DNA of 64,000 bases from Pseudobdellovibrionaceae bacterium (GTDB lineage Bacteria > Bdellovibrionota > Bdellovibrionia > Bdellovibrionales > Bdellovibrionaceae): NCBI GenBank assembly GCA_019637915.1, contig JAHBUV010000001.1, positions 744,001 through 808,000 on the forward strand, given 5' to 3'. Of the stretch, positions 38,812 to 47,528 are shown one piece after another. Within the stretch, counting starts at the first letter, position 1; every line of letters starts with the position of its first letter. The position numbers were made by a program, and so were the translations under genes. Below the pieces are notes generated by a model. It had not been told where the DNA came from. It did no database searches and worked only from the letters and a program-made list of their open reading frames with translations.

Positions 38812-39588
38812 CTAGAACGAATACCCCAGATGGAGTTTCACCGCCGAAAAGCGCGGGAAATAAGACACCAGGTTCATGGCGCTCCGGGCGTCGCTGCCGT
38901 CATCGGCGGTGCCGGCTTCATCGATGAAGGCGGCTTTGCGCGAAATGACCACCAGGGGTTGGGCCCAAGAAAGCCAATCCACGCCGAACGTCAGGCCGTT
39001 TTTCAGAGTCCAGCGATTGCCCAATCCCACGGTTCCCCCGAAGGCCTCGAGCCTCATGGCATCGATGGTGGGCGTGCCGGCGACCCGCGAGAGCATGGCA
39101 TCACCGATCTGAATCGTGAATTTCCCGTAGTGCACGCCCGCGAACAGATTGAAGCTGTTGGTGCCCAGGTACTTGCGCCACAAAAAGCTGTAACGCTGCT
39201 CTTCCAGACCGCCGAAGCGATCCAAAAAACCCGGCGGCTTGATGCTGCCCGAAAGATATTCCAGTTCCCACGAGGTGTTCTGATCGCGGTTTTTACCGAC
39301 GACCAGCCCGAACTTGCTGGGCAGAATCATATCCAGGTAAGAGTACTCGACCGCCGCGAACCACCCGCCGCGCGCCCGCGACGCCCGGGCCTGAGTCAGC
39401 CGTTCATCCACGCGAACCACGGCCTGATCGATTTTCTCCCCGGCTTCTTTGGCCGTCTCTTTCACGCTCTCCGCCACGGTCTCCACCGCCGGCGGCGCTT
39501 CTTTTGAAGCCTCTTTCGACGCTTCCACCGGAGCCGCCATCACCGAACCAGCGAACATCATCCCCACAACCAGCAAAAAATATCTCAT
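38812..39588 (-). CDS. Predicted outer-membrane beta-barrel protein
   Basis: A 258-residue exported protein. The signal peptide MRYFLLVVGMMFAGSVMA is followed by a repeat-like KEASKEAPP and a heptad region (EKIDQAVVRVDERLTQARAS), then a beta-rich region with alternating aromatic residues that ends LHLGYSF. The terminal phenylalanine is the usual Bam-complex signal of outer-membrane proteins. The family is not recognised. The ATG at 39588 follows a GGTGG site. It is convergent with mutS2 and separated from the next gene by a gap of 460 bases. Confidence 0.65.
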   Translation of the reverse strand: MRYFLLVVGMMFAGSVMAAPVEASKEASKEAPPAVETVAESVKETAKEAGEKIDQAVVRVDERLTQARASRARGGWFAAVEYSYLDMILPSKFGLVVGKNRDQNTSWELEYLSGSIKPPGFLDRFGGLEEQRYSFLWRKYLGTNSFNLFAGVHYGKFTIQIGDAMLSRVAGTPTIDAMRLEAFGGTVGLGNRWTLKNGLTFGVDWLSWAQPLVVISRKAAFIDEAGTADDGSDARSAMNLVSYFPRFSAVKLHLGYSF

Positions 39589-40048
39589 CCCGCCACCATA
39601 GCCCCCCACCCCTCCCTTGACCAGCGCCATTTCCCCGACATCCCCCCTCTCCTCTCCTCTCTTTCCCCCTCCCCAACCAAAAAAAGAGACCGGCAGCAGC
39701 CGAGGTCTGTGCGGGCGGGGCGGCCCTCCGATCGGGACCTCCCGCAAGCCGGAGGCGTTGGCCGCCAAGGGCGGCCATGCGGGCCTGAGGGCAGGAGCCC
39801 GTGTCCCGATCGGAGGGCCGCCCCGCCCGCACAGACCGTTCGCTCCATCTCCCTCCCTCCCTCCCCCCCTGTCATGCCAATTCCGTCCCCTGTCACATCC
39901 CTCGACGTCCCACAATAAGATCGCCCCACACCGAGACACCCCCACTCCGCCAAGCCCCCGCGATCACACCCTTTTCCCCTCCGTCTCAGCCTGAAATATG
40001 GCACCGCCCTTGCTCCATCCTCAGTCATCAAACAAAGGGGAGGCCCCA
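39589..40048. other. Gene-free gap with pyrimidine tracts around a long palindrome
   Basis: No convincing gene. The left part (39600-39680) and the stretch after the palindrome (39845-39875) are dominated by C and T on the plus strand. The centre holds the 134-bp inverted repeat listed separately. The right end contains the ribosome site GGGGAGG of the lipoprotein gene. Promoters for the divergent genes must lie here, but I cannot place them. Confidence 0.6.
39704..39837. repeat. Long palindromic element with 35-bp perfect arms
   Basis: Bases 39704-39738 and 39803-39837 are exact reverse complements over 35 positions with no mismatch. The 64-base loop holds a smaller hairpin, GGCCGCC-aag-GGCGGCC, flanked by CCCGCA and TGCGGG, so the whole element can fold into one extended cruciform or RNA stem. 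It has no T-run and no flanking direct repeat I can see. It could be a dispersed palindromic repeat or a miniature mobile element. Confidence 0.85.
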
Positions 40049-40813
40049 ATGAAAAACAGAATGAATCTGAATCCCACTCAGAAAAAATTGAGCATGGTGG
40101 TTCTGATGCTGGCCGCCCTGGTCTTGAGCGGTTGCGGGGCCGCGAAATCGACGGACAGCGCCGACCTTTCCTCCCGGGTCACGGACACGAGCAACACCGC
40201 CCGCGCCTGGTCCTACTGCAACGAGGGTTTGAGCCAAGGTCAGTCTTTCAAGTTGAGCCTTTATTCCTACACGGAAAACAGCCAGGTGCGGAACGACCTG
40301 ATGTACGCGATGCCGAGCGCCCTGCCCTCGGACTTCACCACCAGCAATGATTACTTCCAGTTTTACCGCTGGCAAGCGAGCGCCGGTTCGGCCACTTATC
40401 TGGACACGTCGCCTTTGTCCTTCTCGATCCTGAACCCTTCGACCGGCGCCACCATCCTGTCGACGCGCACGGCCCTGCGCTGGAGCGATGTTTCGGGCCT
40501 GGCGGCGCAGATGGGCGTGAGCACGCCGAAGGATTTCTTCCGCCGCGTCTGGATCATCATCGACTTGAAGGATCCGTCGGCGCAGTTCGACGCCTTGATG
40601 ACGGTGCTGTATCGCAACGACAACAGCCAACGCGACCACAGCAATATGTTGCTGCCGATCTTTGACGCCAATCCGGCCGGTTACGCCACGGAACCCGGCG
40701 GCGGCGCCCGCCCGAAAGTGCTGCGCGACATCCATCCCTTCAACGGCACCAGTTGGACCACCGAGGCTTACAAGAGCGGCGCCACGTCCCTCTGCGCCGC
40801 CTTCAGCAGCTAG
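40049..40813 (+). CDS. Predicted lipoprotein of unknown function
   Basis: A 254-residue lipoprotein. A positively charged start (MKNRMNLNPTQKK) leads into a hydrophobic stretch ending ALVLSGC, a good lipobox, then a Ser/Thr/Ala-rich mature part with DFFRRVWIIIDLKDP and conserved-looking aromatic residues. The family is not recognised. The ATG at 40049 follows GGGGAGG. It precedes pgi on the same strand by 38 bases. Confidence 0.75.
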   Translation: MKNRMNLNPTQKKLSMVVLMLAALVLSGCGAAKSTDSADLSSRVTDTSNTARAWSYCNEGLSQGQSFKLSLYSYTENSQVRNDLMYAMPSALPSDFTTSNDYFQFYRWQASAGSATYLDTSPLSFSILNPSTGATILSTRTALRWSDVSGLAAQMGVSTPKDFFRRVWIIIDLKDPSAQFDALMTVLYRNDNSQRDHSNMLLPIFDANPAGYATEPGGGARPKVLRDIHPFNGTSWTTEAYKSGATSLCAAFSS

Positions 40814-40851
40814 GCTTGAATGATCGTGGCGGAGCAAGTAAGTTCTCCGCC

Positions 40852-42069
40852 ATGATTGAAATCTCCCAAGCCCGCTTCGACACCCCCGCCGATCTCCTGC
40901 AACAATGCCGCGATTCCCTGGATCGCTCCTTCGCCAAGAAAGGCTCCGGTTTTCCGGAGCTGCCGGCGCGCGAGGCGCTGTGGACCGAGGCCGAGAAAAT
41001 CGGCCGCGAGCTGCGCCAGCATTACGAGCACCTGGTGGTCATCGGCACGGGCGGCAGCTCCCTCGGGGGGCAGGTCATCGCCGCGCAACGCCCGGGCAGC
41101 CGTTTGCGTTTCCTCGAGAACGTCGATGCCCTCGCCGTGTCGCGCGTGATGCACGGTCTGGAGGCGAAGCGCACGGCCTTCGTGATGATCTCGAAATCCG
41201 GCGGCACCATCGAGACCCTGGCCGGCATCGATTATCTGCGCGAGTTCCTGGCCCGTCAGGGCGTCGACCTGAAAAGACAATCCCATGCCCTCACCGAGTC
41301 CCCGGACAACTCCCTGGGCCGCTGGGCGCAACAGAACAAGGTGCCCTTGACGATCATTCCGCGGGACGTGGGCGGTCGTTACTCGGTGCTCTCCCCCGTG
41401 GGCATGATCCCCGCCGCCTTCGATGGCGCGGACGTGAAGTCCTTCCGCGCGGGCGCCGCCTGGGCCCTGGAGCAGAAAGACCTGGTGGCGAATCTGATGG
41501 CGCAATCCGTTCTGAGCTTCGAGCGCCAGGAGTGGATCACTTACTTCTGGATTTACGATTCCCTGGCCCGCGTGCTCGGCTGCTGGATTCAGCAGCTGTG
41601 GGGCGAGTCCCTGGGCAAAAAAACGGGCTTTGACGGCCAGCCCGCCCGTCGTGCCAGCACGCCGATGGCGGGTTTGGGGACGGTGGACCAGCACTCGATG
41701 CTGCAGCAGCTGGCGGACAATGTGGTGCGCGACAAACTGATCGTGTTCGTGCGTTCGAAAGCGGCGGAAGGCGGCCATCAGCCCTTGGAGCAGCCGGAGT
41801 TCACGGAGTGCGACAGCCTGCGCGGCCATTCCATCGGCGAGCTTCTGAAAGCCGAGGCCGTCGCCACCGAAGAAGCGCTTCACCGTCAGTCGGTGTCGAC
41901 CCTGACGTTGACCGTGGATTCCTTCGACGACCGCAACCTGGGCGCGTTCTTCATGACCTTGCAATTGTGGGTCGGCGCCCTGGGCGAGCACCTGGGGTTG
42001 GATCCCTATGATCAACCCGGCGTGGAGCTCGGGAAGATCCTGACCAAAGAGTACCTTAAAAAGCGCTGA
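40852..42069 (+). CDS. pgi: Glucose-6-phosphate isomerase
   Basis: Interconverts glucose-6-phosphate and fructose-6-phosphate. At 405 residues it is shorter than most, but keeps the sugar-phosphate motifs VVIGTGGSSLGG and ISKSGGTIETL, the GGRYSVLSPVGMIPAA block, the catalytic glutamate region WGESLGKK and the QHSMLQQ histidine. The start at 40852 lacks a close ribosome site. It meets the PTS operon head-on and overlaps ptsI by 14 bases; the two transcripts together cover import and the first glycolytic step for glucose. Confidence 0.9.
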   Translation: MIEISQARFDTPADLLQQCRDSLDRSFAKKGSGFPELPAREALWTEAEKIGRELRQHYEHLVVIGTGGSSLGGQVIAAQRPGSRLRFLENVDALAVSRVMHGLEAKRTAFVMISKSGGTIETLAGIDYLREFLARQGVDLKRQSHALTESPDNSLGRWAQQNKVPLTIIPRDVGGRYSVLSPVGMIPAAFDGADVKSFRAGAAWALEQKDLVANLMAQSVLSFERQEWITYFWIYDSLARVLGCWIQQLWGESLGKKTGFDGQPARRASTPMAGLGTVDQHSMLQQLADNVVRDKLIVFVRSKAAEGGHQPLEQPEFTECDSLRGHSIGELLKAEAVATEEALHRQSVSTLTLTVDSFDDRNLGAFFMTLQLWVGALGEHLGLDPYDQPGVELGKILTKEYLKKR

Positions 42070-43771
42070 ACTCCTGAAGCAGGCGGCGCGCCTCTTCGCG
42101 GCTGCCGGCGCGGATCACGCGCTCCGTGAGGGCGCGGCACTCTTCCAGGGTCCAGCGCGACAGGGCCTCGCGGCTGGCCGTGATCAGGCGCGCGTTCTGG
42201 CTGATCTTCTGCACGCCCGCCCCGAACAGGAAGGGCCACAGCAAGGGGTCCGAAGCCATTTCCCCGCAGACGGAAAGTTCGCGGCCGCAGCGGCGCACGT
42301 CCTGCGCCAGATAATGAACCGCGCGCAGAACGCCCGGCGAGTAGGCGTCGCTCAGGTCGTGCAGGTTCGGGTTCATGCGGTCGCAGGCCGTCAGGTACTG
42401 GGTCAGGTCATTGGTGCCGACGCTGAAGAACTGCACCCATTTCGAGAATTCCGGGATCATGAAGATGTTCGAGGGGATCTCGAGCATCATGCCCCATTTG
42501 ATGGCCGGCGTGCCCGGCGCTTTTTTCGCGAGCATGGGTTTCAGGATCTCAAAAACCTCTTCGAGCTCCTGGGTCGTCGTCACCATGGGGAACATGACTT
42601 CCAGGGGCCCCGACTCCGAGGCCCGCACCAGGGCGCGCAGCTGAGTCTCGAAGATCCCGCGGTTCTGCAAAGACAGACGCAAGCCCCGCACGCCGAGGAA
42701 GGGATTGTCCTCTTTCGGCATCTTCAGATAAGAGATCTCTTTGTCGCCGCCGACGTCCATGGTGCGCAGGGTGACCGGGCGACCGGCCGCCACCTTCAAG
42801 GCCTGTTGATAAATGCGCAGCTGCTCGTCCTCCGACGGCGGCGACGAGCGGTCCATGAACAGAAATTCCGTGCGGTAGAGGCCGATGCCGTCGGCGCCGT
42901 TCTCGAAAGCCAGGTCCACCTGGCTTTGATTGGCGACGTTCGAGCACACCATCACGGCGTTGTTGTCCCTCATGAGGGAGGCCTTGTTTTTCCAGACCGC
43001 CAAGGCGGCCTGACGTTTTTCCTCTTCACGGGCCTGCTCTTCGGCTTGGGCCAACAGCTCCGCCCCCGGATTCAAGGTCAGACGCCCGTCCCGGGCCTCC
43101 AGGACCGCCATGCCCGATTCGGTCAAAGCATGCAGATCCAGATCCTTCACTTGAAACACGGAGGGAATGCCCATGGACTTCAGCAAAATCGCCGTGTGCG
43201 ACGTGAGTCCGCCCTTGGTCAGCACCACGCCCCGCAAAGGCTGTCGGGAGTAGGCCATCAAGTCCGAGGGCGCGAGGTCTTCGGCCACCAGCAGGATCGG
43301 CTCGGTGGAGGAGAGCTCCGCCGTCGAAGAAACCAAATTGCGGATCAGGCGCTGCGAGACGTCCTTCAAATCCGCGACCCGCTCGCGCAGGTAATCCGAC
43401 GTCGACTGCGAGAGGATCTTCACGAACATCCCGGTCACCGACTGCACGGCTTTTTCGACGATCACGCCCTGACCGATCTCGCCGCGGATGCCGTCGAGGT
43501 ACTCCGGATCCGTCAGCATCATCTGGTGGGCTTCGAAAATCATGGCCTCTTGAGCGCCCATCTTGCGGGCGGCCATGTCCTTGATTTGCAGGATCTGCTT
43601 TTCACTCGCCTGCACGGCCGCGTCGAGGCGGCGGAGTTCCTCCGCCTCGGTGGTGAAGGCGCGATCCGCCAAAGATCCCGCGACGGGGCGCAAACACAGG
43701 ACCGGCCCCACGGCGATGCCGGGGAAAACGGGGGTGCCTTGGAATCTTCGCGGTTCGTTGCGGGCGTTCAT
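42056..43771 (-). CDS. ptsI: PTS enzyme I (PEP-protein phosphotransferase)
   Basis: Takes phosphate from PEP and passes it to HPr. The 571-residue protein has the swivelling His domain with GGLTSHTAILLKSMGIPS (active histidine), the PEP-binding signature DGIGLYRTEFLFMDR, TMDVGGDKEISYL, and the C-terminal FSVGTNDLTQYLTACDR with VCGEMASDP. Length and motifs are those of standard EI. It overlaps ptsH by four bases (ATGA) as the last gene of the sugar operon. Confidence 0.96.
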   Translation of the reverse strand: MNARNEPRRFQGTPVFPGIAVGPVLCLRPVAGSLADRAFTTEAEELRRLDAAVQASEKQILQIKDMAARKMGAQEAMIFEAHQMMLTDPEYLDGIRGEIGQGVIVEKAVQSVTGMFVKILSQSTSDYLRERVADLKDVSQRLIRNLVSSTAELSSTEPILLVAEDLAPSDLMAYSRQPLRGVVLTKGGLTSHTAILLKSMGIPSVFQVKDLDLHALTESGMAVLEARDGRLTLNPGAELLAQAEEQAREEEKRQAALAVWKNKASLMRDNNAVMVCSNVANQSQVDLAFENGADGIGLYRTEFLFMDRSSPPSEDEQLRIYQQALKVAAGRPVTLRTMDVGGDKEISYLKMPKEDNPFLGVRGLRLSLQNRGIFETQLRALVRASESGPLEVMFPMVTTTQELEEVFEILKPMLAKKAPGTPAIKWGMMLEIPSNIFMIPEFSKWVQFFSVGTNDLTQYLTACDRMNPNLHDLSDAYSPGVLRAVHYLAQDVRRCGRELSVCGEMASDPLLWPFLFGAGVQKISQNARLITASREALSRWTLEECRALTERVIRAGSREEARRLLQEFSAF

Positions 43772-44031
43772 TCGGCGAATTGGTTCTGAATGAGTTTTTG
43801 CAGGGCGCTGGCGGCGGCGGCGCCGTCCTCGCCTTGGGCGATGATCTGGATCTCGTCGCCTTTTTCCAGGCCCAGCGACAGCAGGCTCATCAACGACTTG
43901 GCGTTTTTCACCTGGCCCTTGGCTTTGATCTCGATCTTGGATTGAAACTGCGAGGCGAGCTTCACCATCACCGCCGCCGGGCGGGCGTGCAGGCCTTCGG
44001 CGTTTTCCAATCGAACCGTGAATTCCGTCAT
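43768..44031 (-). CDS. ptsH: Phosphocarrier protein HPr
   Basis: An 87-residue phosphocarrier. The phosphorylated histidine is H15 in EGLHARPAAV. Serine 46 in AKSLMSLLSLG is at the position that HPr kinase modifies in other bacteria. An AGAGG ribosome site precedes the ATG. It lies between the EIICBA gene and ptsI, overlapping ptsI by four bases. Confidence 0.96.
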   Translation of the reverse strand: MTEFTVRLENAEGLHARPAAVMVKLASQFQSKIEIKAKGQVKNAKSLMSLLSLGLEKGDEIQIIAQGEDGAAAASALQKLIQNQFAE

Positions 44032-44064
44032 GAGACTTTTCCTCTTCCGCTCTTGAGAGCTTTC

Positions 44065-46050
44065 TTAGATTTGGATATCCAACAATTCCTGGCCCGGGCG
44101 GATTTCACCCGCCGCCGCCAGGGCCCGCACGGCCTTGAAATCCGCCGTGTTGGTCACCACCACCGGGGTGATCACCGAAGGCGCCTGGGAGCGGATCCGC
44201 TCCAGATCGAATTCGATCAAGCGGTCCCCGCGACGAACCACGTCGCCGTTTTTCACCAGGGCCCGGAAGCCCTCGCCGCCCAGTTTCACCGTGTCGATGC
44301 CGACATGAATCAGCAACTCCACGCCGCGGTCATCGCCCAGGCCCACGGCGTGACCGGTCTTGAACATCTGCAGGACGGTGCCGTCGAAGGGCGCGTAGAC
44401 GACGCCTTCCGCGGGCTCGATGGCCAGGCCCTCGCCGAGGATTTTGCCGGCGAAGGTTTGATCGGGAACCTGCTCCAGCGGAAGAACGCGGCCTTTCAGG
44501 GGCGAAAAAACCCGCGTGCTCGGGGCGGCGTTCTTCGCCACCGGCGGAGCGGCCGGCGCGGGAGGGGCCGCGGCTGCGCCCGCGGGCGCGGCGCCGGGCT
44601 GGCGCATGAGGACCTGCATGCGGCCCTTCAGGATATCCGACTTGGTGCCGAACACGACCTGGAAATTGCTGCGACCGTCGTGGAAAATCCCCGCGGCGCC
44701 CAAACGCTTCAAGCGGGCCTGGTCGACGCGCGAGGGATCCACCACCACCGTGCGCAGGCGCGTGATGCAGGCGTCGAGGGAACTCAAGTTCCCCGCCCCG
44801 CCCATGGCGGAGAGAACTTCCGCCGCCAGGACATCGGTGGGATTGCCGCCCGCGGAGGTCACGGGCGTCTCATCCAGAGCGTCGTCCGCGTCGCGGCCCG
44901 GGGTTTTGTACTGGAACAAACCGATCAGGAAATAAAACAGGCTGAAGTACAAAACCGCCATCAAAGGACCCACCACGGCCCACAGATAGAAGCTGTTCAG
45001 CTGATTGAAGTAACCCAGCCCGAAATCGATCAACGACGCCGAGAAGGTGTAGCCCAGGTGAATGTTGAAAAACTGCGTGAGGAAGCCCGACAGGAAGGCC
45101 AGCGCGACGTGCAGGATGTACAACAGCGGCGCGACGAAAATGAAGGAGAACTCGATCGGTTCGGTGATGCCCGTGATGATCGAGGTCAAAGCCGCCGTCA
45201 GCATGACGCCGGCGATGGCCTTGCGGCGCTCGGGCCGCGCCCGCAGGACGATGGCCAGGGCCGCGGCCGGCAGACCGAAGAGCATGATCGGGAATTCCGA
45301 CGCCATGAAAATCCCGGCCGTCGGGTCGCCGGCGAAATAACGGGCCGAGTCCCCGTGCACGATCTGGCCCGAAGTGGTGGTAAATTCGCCGAACTGGAAC
45401 AGGAAAGGCTGATAAAAAACGTGGTGCAGGCCCACCGGGATCAGCAGGCGCTTGCCGGCGGCGTAGAAGGCCCCGCCGTAGGTGGAATTCATCACCCACA
45501 AACCGAAGTGATTGATGCCCTCCTGGATGGGTGGCCAGAAAAAGGCGAACCCGAAACTCAGGATCAGCGTCGAGAACACCGTGAGGATGGGAACCAGGCG
45601 CTTGCCCGAGAAAAATCCCAGCACGGCGTGCAGCTGCTTCTCATGGTAGCGGTTGTACAGCCAGGCCGTCATCAGGCCGATGACGATGCCGCCGAACACC
45701 CCGGTGTTCAGCGCCAGCTCCAGGCCGCGGATCTCCGTGAAGACCTTGAGCAGGCTCACCAGGGTGAAGTAACCGGCGGCGGCCGAAAGCCCGGCCACGC
45801 CCGCGCCGCCGGTGAAGCCGATGGCGACCCCGATGGCGAAGATCACCGGCAACTGCTCGAACACCGCGAGGCCGCCGCTGTAAAGGACCTGGCCGATGTC
45901 GTGGGTCAGAGTCCCCTTCCCGGCGTTCTGCAGGGTCCGCCCCAGGGCCACGACCAGACCGGCCGCGGGCAGAACCGAAACCGGGATCATCAGGGACTGA
46001 CCGAGTTTCTGCAGAACCGACAGGAAACGGGAGAAACGCGACGCTGTCAT
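44065..46050 (-). CDS. PTS EIICBA, glucose/N-acetylglucosamine family
   Basis: A 661-residue three-domain sugar transporter. The IIC membrane part (about 1-375) has QSLMIPVSVLPAAGLVVALG, IPVGLHHVFYQPF and the GITEPIEFSFIFVAPLLY motif. The IIB part (about 405-490) has the phosphocysteine in LSSLDACITRLR. After an Ala/Pro linker the IIA part has the phosphohistidine in VELLIHVGIDTVKLGG. The order IIC-IIB-IIA is that of NagE and some glucose enzymes. GlcNAc versus glucose cannot be decided by motif alone; the glucoamylase gene just upstream favours glucose. The ATG at 46050 has AAGAGG six bases upstream; the ATG at 46056 abuts that site. Confidence 0.92.
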   Translation of the reverse strand: MTASRFSRFLSVLQKLGQSLMIPVSVLPAAGLVVALGRTLQNAGKGTLTHDIGQVLYSGGLAVFEQLPVIFAIGVAIGFTGGAGVAGLSAAAGYFTLVSLLKVFTEIRGLELALNTGVFGGIVIGLMTAWLYNRYHEKQLHAVLGFFSGKRLVPILTVFSTLILSFGFAFFWPPIQEGINHFGLWVMNSTYGGAFYAAGKRLLIPVGLHHVFYQPFLFQFGEFTTTSGQIVHGDSARYFAGDPTAGIFMASEFPIMLFGLPAAALAIVLRARPERRKAIAGVMLTAALTSIITGITEPIEFSFIFVAPLLYILHVALAFLSGFLTQFFNIHLGYTFSASLIDFGLGYFNQLNSFYLWAVVGPLMAVLYFSLFYFLIGLFQYKTPGRDADDALDETPVTSAGGNPTDVLAAEVLSAMGGAGNLSSLDACITRLRTVVVDPSRVDQARLKRLGAAGIFHDGRSNFQVVFGTKSDILKGRMQVLMRQPGAAPAGAAAAPPAPAAPPVAKNAAPSTRVFSPLKGRVLPLEQVPDQTFAGKILGEGLAIEPAEGVVYAPFDGTVLQMFKTGHAVGLGDDRGVELLIHVGIDTVKLGGEGFRALVKNGDVVRRGDRLIEFDLERIRSQAPSVITPVVVTNTADFKAVRALAAAGEIRPGQELLDIQI

Positions 46051-46063
46051 GCTCATCCTCTTT

Positions 46064-47413
46064 TTAGCGTTTCAAAGATTGGCGTGGGCTCAAGAACCGG
46101 TGGGCGCTGTGGCAGGCGTTGTAAGCGCGCACGGCGGCGGCATAGCTCCAGGTCAGGTCGCGGGCGCCGCGACGGTAACCGCTGTCGCGATCAAACTGTT
46201 CGGCGAAGTGACGGTCCGCCCCGCCATGGAACAGCGAGCGCTGAATGTAGGACTGCCCCTTGTCCTGCAAGGACCGCAGCAGCTCCCAGAACTCGTCCTG
46301 CTGGGGATTCAACGTCCCGCCCTGGGGAGGCACGCTCAAAGTGGGCAAGGCGGCCCGGTAGAATTCGCGGTTGATCGGATCGATCTTCACGAAACTGCGC
46401 TGCGCGAGTTCCTGCACGAGGTGGCAGTGCAGCTCGGCCATGGCGAAAGTCGCCAGGAACCAGGCATGGCCCTGACCGAAGCCGTTGCCATCGTAAACAT
46501 CCTCCGGATAGCGGCCGATGCCCGGGGCCATGTGGGCGAACCGCTGGTTCACCGGGTACAGGCGGCGGAAGGCGTCCTCGATTTTTTGAGCCGTCGACAG
46601 GATGTAAGACTGCGAGAAGCTCCAGCGCGGGCTCGCCCCGAAGTACAAAGGCGCCAGGATCACCGACACATCCAGGCCCGAGGGTTTTTGCACGCCCTGC
46701 ACGTGGCCGATGGTGGGCACCACCAGACCGCGGTTCGAATCAACGAAGCGATGCAGGGAGTTCTCGATGGCCGTGGCCTCGCTCATGTAGGCGCGGGCGC
46801 GGACGACATCGCGGCCCATCAACAGCTGGGCGGCCAGGCGCAGGGACGACATTTGAGCGTAGCGAGTGAAGAAATGCTGGCCCTTCACTTCCTCCCAAAG
46901 ATCGAAATCAGCTTCCCGCCATTTTTCACGGGTGTATTCCAGATCCGCGATGGCCAAGCCGTCAGCGCTGCCCGTCAAAAGCATGTAGCTGCGGGCCCGG
47001 ATCGCCGGACCATCATTTTGCGGACGGCCCCAGGGTCCCCGGAAGACCTCGCCGTTCACGTGGAACTTCGGCTCGCCAAGTTGATTGTTCTCGATGGCTT
47101 TTTGCTGCACCAAGTTTTCAAACGACACCCAGCGGCGGAAAAAGCTGCCCCACTGAGGCGTGCGCGGCGCATTGTCGATCAAGGTCCCCATGGTCAAACC
47201 GGCATCGCGAACCCAGTGATAGAAATAATCCGGACCCTGACGGGACGGCGAGGCGATCACGGCCCCGGGGGTGATTTGCGGATCACGCAGATTGTCTTGA
47301 ATGCGCTGCAGGGCCAGCTGGGCTTCCTGGCGGGGATCGTAAAACACCGTGGCGGCCTGGGCCCACGATGAAGAAATCAAACTCACAACCAGAAGCCATC
47401 GCCACCATTTCAT
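46064..47413 (-). CDS. Exported GH15 glucoamylase
   Basis: A 449-residue glycoside hydrolase family 15 enzyme (glucan 1,4-alpha-glucosidase), which releases glucose from the ends of starch, glycogen or dextrins. The signal peptide is MKWWRWLLVVSLISSSWAQA. The catalytic domain shows SPSRQGPDYFYHWVRDAGL, GRPQNDGPAIRAR, the general acid region FDLWEEVKGQHFF and the general base region FAEQFDRDSG, then LTWSYAA. No starch-binding domain is attached. It is first of the operon with EIICBA, HPr and EI, with only 13 bases before the EIICBA start. Confidence 0.92.
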   Translation of the reverse strand: MKWWRWLLVVSLISSSWAQAATVFYDPRQEAQLALQRIQDNLRDPQITPGAVIASPSRQGPDYFYHWVRDAGLTMGTLIDNAPRTPQWGSFFRRWVSFENLVQQKAIENNQLGEPKFHVNGEVFRGPWGRPQNDGPAIRARSYMLLTGSADGLAIADLEYTREKWREADFDLWEEVKGQHFFTRYAQMSSLRLAAQLLMGRDVVRARAYMSEATAIENSLHRFVDSNRGLVVPTIGHVQGVQKPSGLDVSVILAPLYFGASPRWSFSQSYILSTAQKIEDAFRRLYPVNQRFAHMAPGIGRYPEDVYDGNGFGQGHAWFLATFAMAELHCHLVQELAQRSFVKIDPINREFYRAALPTLSVPPQGGTLNPQQDEFWELLRSLQDKGQSYIQRSLFHGGADRHFAEQFDRDSGYRRGARDLTWSYAAAVRAYNACHSAHRFLSPRQSLKR

Positions 47414-47528
47414 GCCGGATCCCCCATGGATGAAGAGAGCATTCTTTCATTCCAAGGGACGGGGGGGATATCAAGCTTTTTGTGAGGAAATGGTTAAATA
47501 TCGAACAGAAATTGATCAGGGCGGAGAT

